A stretch of DNA of 64,000 nucleotides from Psettodes erumei (lineage: Eukaryota; Chordata; Actinopteri; Pleuronectiformes; Psettodidae): assembly GCA_016785225.1 (NCBI GenBank), contig JAFBJZ010000290.1:613001-677000 (forward strand). The letters are read 5' to 3'. Shown here one piece after another: positions 1 to 11,705 of the stretch (within the stretch, counting starts at the first letter, position 1; each line of letters begins with the position of its first letter). The notes beneath the pieces were generated by a model. It made no database searches. It worked only from the letters and a program-made list of their open reading frames with translations, and had not been told where the DNA came from. A program made the position numbers and the translations under genes.

Positions 1-115
1 ACTGCAACTTTTGAAAACAGCGTCTCGTTAAATATATCAGCATAATGCCCAACACCAGCTGTGAGAGTGTGTTGTTAATGAGTTTATAACTTTTTGTACC
101 TTTGTGTTTGCAGCT

Positions 116-1276
116 ATGCCCACACAACCCCCTGTGAGGGAGCCAGAGGAGGAAATGGAGGCCGAAGGAGAGTCACAACTCCCTGAGGCCAATGGAGAGG
201 TGGAGGAACTGAGGGAAAGCGAAGGAAGAGGTAGGGGAGGTGGAGAGGAGACCATGGAGGAGAGCACGGAGGAGAGGGACACTGATTTAGAAGAGAGTGA
301 AGAGGAGGAAGAGGAGGAGGAAGAAGAGGAGAGTTCAGGTAAAAATCCCAGTGCCCTGCTAATTTGTCATCTCCTCACCTTCTCTTGCATTTGTTCACAC
401 GGAGACTGTCCGCGTCCCAGCTTTTCAATGTTTCTGTGTCTCTGTCTGTCCCCTGTGAAGAGATGGATGATGAAGACTGTGAGCGGAGGAGAGGAGAATG
501 TCTCGATGAGATGATGGATCTTGAAAAACAGTTTCAAGAACTGAAAGAGAAGTAAGCTGAGCCAAGAGGGGGTAGAAGGAGCTTCAAATTTCAGTTAACT
601 TTTCCATTGTACGAAAGATGGAAGAGAAAAAAAAGGAGGACTGACTGACCTGATCGTGTGACTGTCAGGTTGTTTCGGGAGCGGCTGAACCAGGTGAAAG
701 TGAAGCTGGATGAGGTGTTGACGGGGAAGGCTGGAGAGTACAGGGAACCGCTGGCTGCACTGCAGAACAGCATGCAGATCCGAACACAAGTGGCTGGTAT
801 GTAAGACACATTGTTGTGTTTGCGTAGATTTCCCCATAGTAACTTGGACGTGTTGTTGACCAGTAACTGATATCAATCATTTTGAAAAAAATGAAACTAC
901 CAGTAGTGTTGCTACGTGTCTCTTTCTGCTTCTGAAAGTCTGAAAGTAAAGGACATAAAAAAATCTAAAAATACCTGCGGTGGTGTCTCTATGTCTTTAC
1001 ATGCAGGAGTTTACAAAGAGCTGTGTCTCCAGGTGATCAGGCACAAGCACGAGTGTGAAGTGCAAGGAGCAAGGCAGCACCTGGAGGTAATGAACACACA
1101 CACACACACACACATGCAGTATACTGTGTACTGCAAAAGCGACACTAATCACAAAACTGCATGTATGCTTGTGTTACAGAGTGAGCGGACGCTGCTGTTT
1201 GATGCCATGAAGACAGAGCTGCTGGAAAAAATAAGGAGACTGGAGGAGGACAGGCAGAATATAGATCTCACCTCAG

Positions 1277-1324
<48 letters not shown>

Positions 1325-2157
1325 CAGGAAGTCCCCGAGCCTGCACTCTACAATTTTTAACAGGAAAAAGAAATGTTTCCTTCGTCTTCCCTCATAATCC
1401 TACATTTCAGGAGAGAGCGACGTGGCATTTGATGAATATGATGTTTTCTTTTTTGTCAGAATGGAGCGATGAGATGAGGAGCAAGAAGTGCAAAAGGAAG
1501 AACCTGCTGGGTCGGTCAGAGAGAAAAAAGAAAGTCGCCCTGGTTTCAGGTAAAAATGAATCTCACTCGTTCTTATCATCTGCCGGTTTCATCATCCTCC
1601 GTTTACCTTTCTTCACATTTTAACCGATAGATACAGTAGAAAAGAGTTTTTTTTTTATTCTGCTACATTTCTCAAGTGACTGCAAAATGGAATTTTCTGC
1701 TAACAGACCGACGGGTTCGTTTGTATAATACTCCCTTATCTCTGTCTCAGGGCCTTTCATTGTCTACATGTTGAGAGACATCGACATCCTTGAAGACTGG
1801 GCCGCGATAAAGAAGGTAATGAATCAGCGGCTACATTTCCACTTCGGTTCCCAAAACTCTCAGCAGTTCAACGCGTTAAAATGCCACCTCAGTGTGTTGA
1901 CGTGAATCAGATGAGCCTTATTAGGCCCTGCGCTGTTATTATGCGCAGCAAGAGGCTGCCTGCTGGTCACAGTATTTTTGTTTCCGCGGTGTTCTGGTAA
2001 CTTTTGTCCTCGTGTGCTTTCCAGGCCAAAGCAGCGCTGTCGCCGCTGAAAAAGAAAGCTGACAGTAAGTCCACCACACATGCGGTATAATCATAAACTG
2101 TGCTGCCGTGAAGGGTTTGTCTCTAAAGCGTCCTCAGTTTGTCTTTCAGAGCGGTGA
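116..2157 (+). CDS. brms1: BRMS1, Sin3/HDAC complex subunit (9 coding exons)
   Basis: Coding exons read as 116-338, 461-551, 669-796, 1007-1086, 1180-1276, 1460-1549, 1751-1815, 2025-2064 and 2150-2157. All introns are GT-AG and phases join to 274 codons (273 aa; human BRMS1 is 246 aa). The start is the ATG two bases after an acceptor at 112-113, so a noncoding first exon probably lies left of the window. The N-terminus is acidic with a glutamate run near residues 61-72. The middle is the coiled-coil Sds3-like region (MMDLEKQFQELKEKLF, then RERLNQVKVKLDEVL). The C-terminal block contains DIDILEDWAAIKKAKAALSP and then ends. The long C-terminal extension of BRMS1L is absent, so this is BRMS1 and not BRMS1L. 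In the family the protein is a nuclear subunit of Sin3A-HDAC corepressor complexes. The last coding exon adds only two residues and the stop. Identity is very likely; splice edges are read by eye. Confidence 0.93.
1277..1322. repeat. (CA)n microsatellite in brms1 intron
   Basis: About 22 CA units beginning at the exon donor itself (CAG|GTACACAC). Confidence 0.95.
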
Positions 2158-2452
2158 TGGTGGGAGGGTCGGCGCGCACACACGCACATTCCCCGCCACT
2201 TCCACTCACAGTCACAGTTCTGTGTCCACGACTGACGCCCGGCAGACTGTTGTTTTTTTTTTTTAGTTTTTGCATCTTTGTTTGACTCCAACAACCACGC
2301 CCCCACTCACCCCCACTGCTTATTTGTTATCTATTGCTATTTAAAATAAGTTCTTAATGATATGACAACCATGTATTTATAGAATGATTTATAATGGTGA
2401 TTAAAATTTTAATGTTTTTGTGACACAAGGTTCATGCTTCTGCTTCTTCATG

Positions 2453-2490
<38 letters not shown>

Positions 2491-2541
2491 CATTCCTTCT
2501 CCAGGATTCATGAGTTTTTCTTTTGGAGAAAAAAGAAGGAA

Positions 2542-2547
2542 AATAAA
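2542..2547 (+). terminator. brms1 polyadenylation signal
   Basis: An AATAAA hexamer lies 385 bases after the brms1 stop, preceded by a (TG)n microsatellite in the inferred 3' UTR. It is the first canonical signal downstream of the gene. Confidence 0.55.
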
Positions 2548-3218
2548 TCTTTGGGTAAGTGCAACCTTTCTTAAATCCTGTATTTGGTGACATTTTACTC
2601 ACGGTTTACAATGGAGCACCGGGGCAACATTTCCAAAGCTGTAGCTTGAATACCGTGGCGATGAGGCGACGAAGATATGTGTGAGAACAGCAAGGAGACG
2701 CGAGGAGATTTGTTTGGAGAGCGTTTTATTAGACGTGAAAAAGGAGAGAGTCGTGCGTGTCCTGCACCGCAGCGAAAGCCAAGATGAACAAGAGAGAACT
2801 GTGAATATTTATCAAGTGGCCATTTTCGTTCCTGGCTTCTTTTCTCACCGCCCTGACAAACCGCATGTCATTCTCCTTCACTGAGATTTGACATGAACGT
2901 TTTCTGCAGAAAGGAAATTTTCAGCAGAGGTTCAAGTTGTGTTTTGCTCCTCCGAACAACATTCTGTCCTGGCCCACAATCAGGGATCTGACGTAACTAT
3001 TTTAAGTTGGGGCCGGGTCTAAATTGCTTCTTATCCATTTGCTCTCTTTCCCATCACTTCACCTCTTTTCCCTCCTTCCCTTCACTCTTCCACCTCCATC
3101 ACACATTTCCTTTCCTTCTTTCTCCTGGGTGCAGAACAAAGGGTGCACAGTGAGGTGGTGACATCTAGGGTGCCGCTCCCCTCTTTCTCACCGCTGCCCC
3201 ACCCCCCACCCCATTCCC
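2548..3218. other. Spacer between brms1 and the minus-strand coiled-coil gene
   Basis: No convincing exon or RNA gene is visible. A TTTATT near 2725 could be a minus-strand AATAAA for the transcript whose stop codon is at 3219. The part from about 3000 to 3210 is rich in CT. Confidence 0.5.
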
Positions 3219-4046
3219 TCACAGCTGCTTGCTGAGTTTACGCGCCTGCCTCTCCCTGGCCTCGAAGGCGGACTTGGTGTCCAGCAGCTCGTCCAGCTGG
3301 CGGCGGATGCGGGCCATGTCGAGCTGGGTGGCCTCGCACTGCTCCCTCAGCGAGGCCGACTCCACGCGCAGCTGCGCGGCGGCCGTGGAGAGCTGCTCGC
3401 TGCGCTCGCGGCACTGCGCCTGCATCCTCTTGGCGTCGCTCAGGAGCGACTCCACGCTCACGGCCACCGACTCGCACTGGTCGCGAGACATGTCCTGCAC
3501 AGAGGTAAGGGACACGGACAGAGGTCAGATGTCAGGACTGAAGCTGTGGATCTGAGACAGGACGGGCTCAAGGGCATTTGAGCAAACGGAGACTCGCCGC
3601 AGTTCTTGCGTGATTTGACAGTAAACCAGAGCTTTCTGGCCAAAAGGGGAAACAGAGTGAATCGATACCTCACAGTCTCAAGTCCAGCTCAGATCAACAG
3701 GTTTAAAACGGGACGTTTGATGTGGGGAGAGTGAAGTAGCTTAGAGAGGCTTATCTTGGTTTGGCTGCAGTGCCCACTTGCTCCTACCTGCAGTCTCCGT
3801 CCCTGATGGACTTTTTCACACTACTTCCCCTTTTCTTCTCATTCATACACAGTTCTATCGACACAGGTTATTTATCCATTAATAATAATGATAATAGCCG
3901 CCAAGGAAGGAATGAAAATGTCTCACCCCAGACTCCAGGGTCAAATTTATCACGAGTCTTGAGGTGGTTTTCTTCAGAGACTGGAGTGTGAGACAATCCT
4001 CAGGCTCCTCCAGAGTGCTCTCTCTTCTTGGGTGATCCTTCGCAGC
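3219..4046 (-). CDS. Unidentified coiled-coil protein, last two coding exons
   Basis: The terminal exon (3219-3494) follows a good acceptor (TGTGCAG) and encodes 91 residues to a stop. It is a charged heptad-rich helix with pieces such as RRQLDELLDTKSAFEARERQ. The preceding candidate exon (3927-4046) is exactly 40 codons, has an acceptor GCTTTAG and donor GTGAGA, and joins in phase 0. It encodes pieces such as EEPEDCLTLQSLKKTTSRL. GC and CpG content of the terminal exon are much higher than the surroundings, as for real coding sequence. I do not recognise the family and could not place upstream exons with confidence; the space before tmem179b is small, so the gene may be short, nested or partly lost. 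No function is proposed beyond a probable C-terminal coiled coil. Confidence 0.5.
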
Positions 4047-4049
4047 CTA

Positions 4050-5071
4050 AAGCAAACGGCCACTCCAGGTATGAATTCTACTTTTTGCACAGACGCTCCA
4101 GCCGGCACCTTGTCTTCTCCCTCCTTCCTTCTCTCCTCGGTGAACGCTGTCTTCCACGTCAGGGCTCAAGGGAGGTGAGGTAATCCACAGAGATTAGAGT
4201 TGGGGTAGGACACAGGGAGTCCTGTCAGAAGAGCAGGAGTAAGCTCATTCTGTCTATTTTGATCTGTCTGGAAGGTGAGCTCTCTCCACAGACATGAGTG
4301 ACACGCTTTGTTCCCCTTTAAAATAACATCAACAATTATTTTTTTTGCTTTCTTTTGTATTTGGTGGCCAATTTCAATCATTTTGAAATAATGGAAACAT
4401 TGCACTCGTGCCTTTTTGGGTCATGTAAACACACTCAGATACATTGATCTTACTAGGGTGTGGGAAAACTGATTGGATCCTAATACCCAGTGGGGGGGGG
4501 GGGAGTAGAAAAACCACACAGCCTGACAGCGACCTATTAGTTTTGGCAGTCTGGGACACAATGAACCCATTCTGCCAAAGCATTTCAAACCGGGTAAGTC
4601 CTGCTGTTTGTGAGGCTGTGCCAGAATGAAAGGAAAACAAAAACAAAAAAAAAGAGCGAGCGCGCTACATGAAGCTTGGGCTCAAATTACCGCTCTCTCT
4701 GAATTGGCAGTACAGAACAAAAGAGAGCCGGGATCTTTGAGTGTGCTCGGAAAGATTAGGATTCAAAGAAATAACCGGGGGGCCCAAGTTTTATTGAAAT
4801 GCAAAGCAAAAGGTAATAGGCTTCATGTCTGTAAAGGTTACCAACTCAGTTATTGCTTGCCACAGTAATAAGATTATGGATCAGATCATGTAATCCTTAA
4901 TGAACTGTCAATATGAAACAGTGGAGCTCTGGGCTGGAGGTCGGAGGCTTTACTCATATCCACCACCAGAGGGAGATGCAGCTCAGCGTATCCACGCTCC
5001 CTGAGTGAACTCCTGTTAAAGAGAACCTTTCAGGACGGTAACAATAAAACAAGCACGTTTAAACTCTTTGG
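4050..5071. other. Spacer, possible further exons of the coiled-coil gene
   Basis: This stretch lies between the candidate coiled-coil exons and the inferred 3' end of tmem179b. On the minus strand 4080-4180 contains an open charged segment (TWKTAFTEERRKEGEDK) that could be another exon, but its borders are weak. A run of ten or more G lies near 4492-4503. Confidence 0.3.
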
Positions 5072-5077
5072 TTTATT
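5072..5077 (-). terminator. Probable tmem179b polyadenylation signal
   Basis: TTTATT on the plus strand reads AATAAA on the minus strand, about 790 bases past the tmem179b stop. If used, the tRNA-Ser gene would lie antisense inside the 3' UTR. Confidence 0.35.
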
Positions 5078-5610
5078 GTTTTAAACAGTTGCACACCATG
5101 TGTCAAAGAGGCTACAAACATTTGGACTTCCTTATAGAGCAGCGGTGTAGCTCACCGACGGACTGAACTGCCTGAAGGTCAGGTGACGTATTTTGAAACA
5201 CAAATGCAAAAAAGGAGAGGAATCTGCCTCGACGTCAGTCGAAGTAATTCCGTATAAACAAAGAAGAAAATCACAGAGGAGCAATGAAAGCGGATGGCAC
5301 ACAGTAGAAACTCATTAAACTGACTTTTCAGATGGTGAAAAGAGGGGAAGTGTTTTACATAAGGAAAGATCTACTTGTCACATAAGTACAAAATCCCAAG
5401 TGCACTGTTGAAATAAAAAAAAATGAAAGCCTGCGTTAAACATTCCCCGTTGTCTTGGTTCTGTGAACAGACCAGACTGATCCAGTGGTCAGACATGTAA
5501 AAAGGTTTGGGCAGGTGAGACGAGGTAAATGTGGAAAAAGGGTGAATGCCCTGACAGACGCACAGAGGCTCTGAGGCCTCGTTGTTCCTGTCCCCCCCGT
5601 GTGTGTGTGT

Positions 5611-5692
5611 GACGAGGTGGCCGAGTGGTTAAGGCGATGGACTGCTAATCCATTGTGCTCTGCACGCGTGGGTTCGAATCCCATCCTCGTCG
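5611..5692 (+). tRNA. tRNA-Ser (anticodon GCT)
   Basis: An 82-nt cloverleaf with a seven-pair acceptor stem (GACGAGG with CCTCGTC) and discriminator G. The D-arm/A box is GTGGCCGAGTGGTTAAGGC, the anticodon stem-loop is TGGACTGCTAATCCA with anticodon GCT, a long variable arm is present as expected for serine, and the T-arm/B box is GGGTTCGAATCCC. There is no intron. The downstream T-run is weak (TTT then C). It decodes AGC/AGU serine codons. Confidence 0.95.
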
Positions 5693-5870
5693 TGGCTTTC
5701 TATTATATCTTGTTGCGGACACAAACAACTGCGATTACTCTCCTATAGGATCTGCACAGATTTGGCTGAAATTCAAGGCACTCATCTCATCTGCCCGTTT
5801 TCCACATCTACACCACCTGCGTTATCGTTTTGTGCTAATGTGTGCGGTTTCTCCTCTGAGGCGCCCGTCC

Positions 5871-8070
5871 TCACTGCGGCCTCGCAGGGCGGTTGAAGAA
5901 CGGCTCCGTCTCGGCCGCAGTCACCCCGGCGTCGCCGAAGAGCCCGCCGGCCGGCCCGCCCAGGCCTCCCGCGATCACCTTCGACCCCGAGCTGTGACGC
6001 CGCTGAACCATCACCAGAACCCCGATGATGATCCAGAAGAAGAAGTTGACCCACACCGCCGTCTGGGAGGGGAGACGGCACATGAAGTAAGTATGCGTCG
6101 CTCTTTGACCTGTAACTTTAAATGGTGTTTCTTGACGTACTGACCTCAGCTTTGTACAGGCTGGTGTAGAACCTTTCACCTTTGAGCGGGCTGACCCATT
6201 TTCTAGTCTGGGCCTCCTCACACCTTGAGGGGACAAAATAGGCCATGTGTTAGAAACTTGATGGAGGACGGATAATTAAATGAAATATGAAACATATCCA
6301 CTGAGAAGGTCATAGGACCTGCAAAAAAAATGGCAAAGGGGAAGTACCTTCAATCGTGATACTGGGTTTCAACTGTTTGGTTTCACTTGTGATTTGTTTG
6401 TGAGAGGTTTTGGCTCCGTGGATGTGTCTGTGCATGCATGAGGCGGCATTGTGTGCGCACCTGGTAATGTTGGGAACGGCGTGCACGAGCGAGTCGCAGA
6501 GCGAGTCGCGTCCGATCTTCAGCACGCAGCCCGTGACGAGCAGGAAGAACAGGAAGACGCCGCACACGGCCACGATCAGGTTCATCCACACACGCTGCCT
6601 GGGGGGTGGGGGGGGACAGAACAAACAGGGCGGCCGTGAGCTTTGAAGGGGAGAGAGAAGAGGAACCGAGAAACAATTTGCAAAGACGAAAACAATGCTC
6701 GGCCACCTCCTGATGTCCCCGTCGATGCAGAGAGTGTACACCCAGTACAGGGACAGCGAGAAGCACACCACCGCCACCATGACTGACATGGCTGACACGA
6801 AGTAGCACAGAGACGAGGCGCTGGGCGACTGGACTCCGATAGCGCTTGTCGTCGCATTGTAGTTGACGACTCCATAAAGCATGCACAGACCTCCAAAATT
6901 GCCCTGGAAGGAAAGACAGACAGAGATATTTGAATTTTTTTTATCTTGAAATTCCCACAGTTTCTTTTCTGTGAGTTTGCTCCAATTAACTGTCTCACTT
7001 ACTTTTGTGAAATTTTTTTTTTTTTGCAAAGGGGAAATCAAATTCATTTCCTACAGATTTCCCCTAACCTTAACCTTGAGGATGGGGCTTTTGTCCTCAG
7101 TTGGACAAGCCGCCTCCAATTAAGTGGACTTTATTTTGCAATTTGTTCCCCAAAGTAGTCTGTGACGATGACCCCCCCCACGCACACACACACACACACA
7201 CCATCTGACTTCTACAAAGAGGCAGGAGGGGAGAATAATTGGGCACGAGGAGCATCTGGTCACATGACGACAACAGTATCTGTATCTGGACACATGATTG
7301 TTGTTAGCGCGCGCGCACGTACGCGCACATCCACGTTTACGCTCGCGCGCATTTTTTTTCCTCCACACAGGCTCGCTCATTTCCTGAGTTGAAAAGAGAA
7401 AGTAAATGTGTAGCAAAATAACCCAACGCGATAATAAAAAACAAACGTTGTTTCCCCCCCCCCAGCGTCGAGATGAATGCGGCTAATTAAACCGAGTGGA
7501 CGGAAACGAGCGCTCCGCGAGAACTCGCTGCTCTTGATGGTGATGAGCGGCGAGAGGGGAAGACCTCGTTCCCCTGCCGGAGGACTCAATTCAGGAGAAA
7601 GTGAAAGGCAAACATAATGCGATGATATGTGACATCCAGAAAATATATGCTGTCGCAGGAAAACCGATTGTTTTTGACGCGCAAAAGAGGGGGGAAACAG
7701 CTTTAAAAACGCGTTGACAGGAAAAATCGCATGATATAACGCCTATTTTAGGAAAGACTAAGAAAAACAACCGATAAAGGATATTAAAAATGAACTTTAA
7801 TATGTGGCGCAGGAAAAAAAGTCCAACGTTTTCTGACGCTTTCGGTCTCTCTGCAGTCGACCTGAAACTTTCTGGCGCACTGAAAAAAGTGAAGACCACC
7901 CGGAAGAGGATGGAGACAGCGACAGCATCTGGAGCAGAGCCCGGTGAGCGAGTTTGAGCGAGTGAAGTCACCTGGACGATGGTGATGGACGCGGCGGCCA
8001 CGATCCCGCACACGAAACAGCTGGCGTACAGTCCCAGCTCCAGCAGCAGCAGCAGCCCCGTCAGCGCCAT
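5871..8070 (-). CDS. tmem179b: TMEM179B, four-pass membrane protein (5 exons)
   Basis: Exons in transcript order are 7972-8070, 6707-6903, 6461-6598, 6145-6223 and 5871-6062. They join in phase to 235 codons (234 aa; human TMEM179B is 219 aa). The protein starts MALTGLLLLLELGLYASCF, the first membrane segment. A second lies around SLCYFVSAMSVMVAVVCFS, a third around MNLIVAVCGVFLFFLLV, and a fourth around VNFFFWIIIGVLVMVQ. The loop motif CEEAQTRKWV and the short region before the last helix (YTSLYKAET) fit the family. An NIT sequon sits in the extracellular/lumenal loop. The C-terminal tail is Gly/Ala-rich. The TMEM179 family has no assigned reaction. Identity rests on the five-exon structure and on remembered similarity of the first two exons. 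Confidence 0.88.
7182..7202. repeat. (CA)n microsatellite in tmem179b intron 1
   Basis: Short CA run following a C-rich tract. The same intron has a CG/CA alternating stretch near 7308-7352. Confidence 0.8.
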
Positions 8071-8617
8071 CGTCCCACTGCCCGGTGTCGGACTGCGCAC
8101 GAGAGCAGCGTCAAGCGAGCCACGGTGAGGTAAACGCGCAGAAGCTTCCGGTGAAGTGTTTCAAAGTAAAATCGTAGGCGGAACGCTAACGGATATGAAT
8201 ATTCAGAGCGTATATGTGAAAGTGCGGTGTCAAAACTTGGACAAAACAACAAAGATAAATTATAATAAGAAAAAAAGCTGTTGAGATATATACATAAAAA
8301 ATATGGTATAAAATTCAAAGTCCAAACCATTATGATCTCACAATTGTAATAACTCACCTGCCTCCTTTCTATGCGATGTGACGAATCCAAAGCTTAAATG
8401 TTGAAGATGAAAAAAAATACTTGATTTCCGGTGATATTTCAGCTGGGTTTCCCCCCACCTCTCGGCTTCACTAAGTTCTCACTCAAACTCCAGCGATAAG
8501 CCTGCGTTTCAGTTTAGTGCCTCCACTTTTTTAAAGTTTCAGCAAGCATCCGTTCTTCTCTTGAGCTCTTGAGGCTTATAAAGGCGTGCAAATTGTTTAT
8601 TTAGTCACACTGGTCGA
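8071..8617. other. tmem179b upstream region
   Basis: This is the sequence 5' of the tmem179b start. It should hold its promoter and 5' UTR. No TATA element or clear CpG island is visible. The part from 8240 to 8330 is AT-rich. Confidence 0.35.
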
Positions 8618-8708
8618 TTAAAAACCTGGACACTGGTTTTCATACAGGCCGATTTTGTTCGGGTCAGCGCCTGGTTTCATCCGGTAGGCCAGAAAGATAA
8701 TCTTGAAG
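8618..8708 (-). CDS. Candidate orphan terminal exon, unidentified
   Basis: On the minus strand a good polypyrimidine tract and acceptor (CTTTCCCACAG) is followed by 29 codons and a stop, including FLAYRMKPGADPNKIGLYEN. The wording looks like a conserved protein end, but I do not recognise it and find no donor-matched upstream exon within 2 kb. It could be the last exon of a gene further right, an exon left over from a lost gene, or chance. Confidence 0.25.
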
Positions 8709-8965
8709 CTGTGGGAAAGAGGGAGGTTGAATGGATGCAGTGGATGGTGAATCAGTTTCTTTCGGTCACAACCCATGGAAATTTGCAAACTTAACACAAA
8801 GCCCGACATATACACACTTATACCGCTTTGCTCACATGGATATAACAGTATTCATACACAGCATGTCATGTAGCAATAATATCCAGCATACTGTCAGGTG
8901 GCAGGACTTAGTCAAAAGGTTGAGCTACTTGAGGATTTAGAGGCATGTCATCCAGGATTTAGGCT

Positions 8966-9022
<57 letters not shown>
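8966..9022. repeat. Long (GT)n microsatellite
   Basis: About 28 uninterrupted GT units, one of the longest pure dinucleotide arrays in the window. Confidence 0.95.
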
Positions 9023-9024
<2 letters not shown>

Positions 9025-9469
9025 TAGCCACCAGTGGCAGCTACTCCATTCCCCAGAGTGTTTAATCAAGCCTTGTGACCTATGTCACAGGACCATGCCA
9101 TTTTTGATATATGCTATGCAGTTTTCGAGTCTGCTACATCATTTCATGAATAGCACTAGATTGCACTAAGTAAAGAAATGGCATCTATGTTTCTATGGGG
9201 GTTATACTTTTATATGTTTATGGGTGTAAGGTTTTTTTTTTAATCTTTCACACTCATTTGAGAAGCAGGAGAAGGTACAGTGGGTGCAAGCGCATGCACA
9301 TTTGACAAAAATACAAATTAGGAGATGAAAACGGGGGAAGTGGCAGTGTTAGGACTAGCAAAACAAGAGGATGGATAGTGTTTTGTCACAGTCCTCCCCC
9401 ACAGGGCACAGACTCTTGATGGACTCTGGTGGTTTCCTGATTTATTGTTGGTAGTACTTCCTAGTGTGC

Positions 9470-9745
9470 CCCCTTGTTGTTTGTGTGTTTACCCTCCTCT
9501 GTGTTTGTCTGCAAAGCACTTCACCTGGGCCCAATTATCCCTGACCTCCTCAAGTCTGTTTTTACCCTGTTCATTTATCAGTTTGTTCCTGTTTGTGTCT
9601 TCTGTTCTCCGGCGATGGTTTTCCAGCAGTTGTCTGCGCACTGTTTCCCAGTGCATTTATTTTTCTTCATTGTCTGAGGTTTTGTTTTCTTCCATTTGGA
9701 TTTCAGTACATGTAAGTGTTAAATAACCTTTTTTTCCAGTCACCG
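9470..9745. repeat. Degenerate interspersed repeat, copy A
   Basis: Segment with the word order of a widespread teleost repeat: CCAATTATCCCT, then a pyrimidine-rich part, then AGTGTTAAATAACCTTTTT. A related copy lies at 11345-11705. Class is uncertain and no coding capacity is visible. Confidence 0.45.
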
Positions 9746-10643
9746 GTGTCCATCTTTGTTAGAGAGACTTGCATCTACATTCCGTTGTGCCCATGTGGTG
9801 CCGTTTCCATTCCCATGTGAATACCAAAAAACAAGCTCAGTCTACCATGTTTAACCAGGTCCAGAGTGATAAGACTCATTCTCTACCTTGTTAGTCTTCT
9901 GTAGAACTACAGTGGTTTGGATACATTGCTGGCATACCAGAGAAAGTGAGTGTGTGTGTGTGTGTCAGTGCAGTTAGATTAAAGGCTTAACACAAGGGCC
10001 TGAGAGCCAGAGAGCATGTGTGTGTACCTGTGAGGCCATGTGTTCCAATGTAACACTAATCTCATACAAAAATATAGTAACATCTGTTGCTTTTTCATGT
10101 TTCTCATAGCATACCAATGATTAATTTATCAGAAATGTACTCAAAATGCATCTTCATAACTGTGAACAGGATTCAGACAGTTTTGTCCCCTTTGTGTTGA
10201 AATGCTGCCATCTTGTGGCCAAAGTCAGTCGGTCCACCGCTTTCAGTGCTCCACATTATAATTGTCTCGTTGGCTCGGACGCCCGACGGGCCAGTAAAAA
10301 TACTGCCATAAATTAAAACAAAATAGCGCTGAATTTCATATTATTTTCCTTTTTATATTGCTGTTTTGTGGTTTTTGTGTGCGACCACCTCAGTTATCCA
10401 CCGCTGCAGCCTCGCTGAAAGCAGCCGCCGCCTGTCGCGAGCGCGAGCACGAACGTGAACGCGCTCTCTGCTGCGTTTTTTTCAAATTTTACCGCCATTT
10501 TTTTCTTTTCTGTCCCAGATGTTAAAATGTTTTAAGACCTCCCAGACGAAAAACACAGAAAGAAAGAAAAGAAAGTCAGCGGACGAGTTGAGGGAGAGTG
10601 ACAGTGAGTATGAGGAATAAAGGGAGGGAAAGTTTCAGCCATA
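9746..10643. other. Spacer upstream of the plus-strand gene at 10644
   Basis: No exon seen. It contains a 19-bp word (9973-9991, GTTAGATTAAAGGCTTAAC) that recurs at 12523-12541. The part at 10380-10490 is CpG-rich relative to its surroundings and may be the promoter of the gene starting at 10644. Confidence 0.35.
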
Positions 10644-11287
10644 ATGGCGACACTGCTGGAGCAAGAGCCTGCTAATAACTTCGTCTTTAGCCGAATATGC
10701 CAGTCAGTGCCAACATATGCTAACAAGGTAAAGTATAAAAAGGACAATGTTGTTTCGCTAACGAGGTATCGCAACAAGATGCTAACAGAGTGTAGGAACG
10801 GTTTGACGTGTGGGTTATATGCTTTGTGTTGCCGCCATGCTAACACAATCACAATGCAGGGCTAGCTAACATTTTACCAGCTATACTGTCTGCAGACAAT
10901 GCTAGACAAGAAGAAAGTGCATAACTATTATTCTAATTTCACCCTTATGCCAGTAAGAATGGGGTGACTACCATGTTATTATTCAGATAATAGAAATCTC
11001 ATAATCGAACCACTGCTTTTACAAAGTGAACTAATTAAAGTAGCCAAATAAATGTAATCAAGAGTTGAATAAATTGATTTTACATGAGATATTTCATTTT
11101 CAAGTTTTTGGCTGTTATTTGCCTTTTTTTCTTTTCTTTTCCTTTTCCTCTCTTGAAGGCTGCGAGGGATCCTCGAAAAGAGAACACCAAGGATGATGAG
11201 CCCTTCTCATACGGACCGCCTGCCTTCAGGCGTAATAGCAGAGGTTCTACACAGGGGGGAACCGCTCCAGCTGAGAAGACCAAAAAG
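10644..11287 (+). CDS. Unidentified gene, first two coding exons
   Basis: Exon 1 (10644-10727) opens with an ATG in a good context and encodes 28 codons starting MATLLEQEPANNFVFSR, ending at AAG|GTAAAG. Exon 2 (11159-11287) follows a long polypyrimidine tract ending TTGAAG and encodes 43 codons including DPRKENTKDDEPFSYGPPAF, ending AAG|GTATCT. Both are phase 0 and both are polar, charged sequence unlike the flanking noncoding DNA. A possible third exon near 11872-11987 (ending CACATCAG|GTGAGA, with ILDGTDRVLKIPQNVLERI) keeps phase but lacks a convincing acceptor tract. No further exons could be placed before the prox 3' end. I do not recognise the protein and propose no function. It may be a genuine small gene, a partial gene or one interrupted by the repeats that surround it. 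Confidence 0.45.
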
Positions 11288-11344
11288 GTATCTGATCTGT
11301 TTGCAAAAACCTACCTACCGCAAAACATACGACATAATTTCCAC

Positions 11345-11705
11345 TCCCCAATGTTGATCGCAAGCTCCTGTGAGGCTCCAGTGCCTGAGCGTCGTTCCCA
11401 CCCACTGTTTTATGCTTGTCTCTGCTCTGTTTGCAATTTCCCCGCCTGTGTGAGTGTCTGCCTGGCCCTGACCCCTTGTCCAATTATCCCTACATCCCTC
11501 AGGCATTTAAGTCTCTCTGTGTTTACCTTGGTCTTTTGTCAGTTTGTCCTGCACACATCTCCTGCTGTTCCTGCGCTACTCCCCACTGTCTTTGTTTTTC
11601 TACACTTGAGAAGTTTAGGTATTCTTCAGCATTGCTTGTTTTCCTGCCAGTTTAACCTTGCACTAGTAAGTGTTAATAAACACCTAACCTTTTTCCTACT
11701 TCTGT
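11345..11705. repeat. Degenerate interspersed repeat, copy B
   Basis: Contains TCCAATTATCCCTACATCC, a TTTAAGTCTCTCTGTGTTT block and an end resembling AAGTGTTAATAAACACCTAACC. This order matches copy A at 9470-9745, with heavy divergence. It lies in the presumed intron of the plus-strand gene. Confidence 0.45.

Noticed and set aside
916..1623. 235-codon plus frame over brms1
   Set aside because: It runs through brms1 introns including a CA array; the real exons are shorter and spliced.
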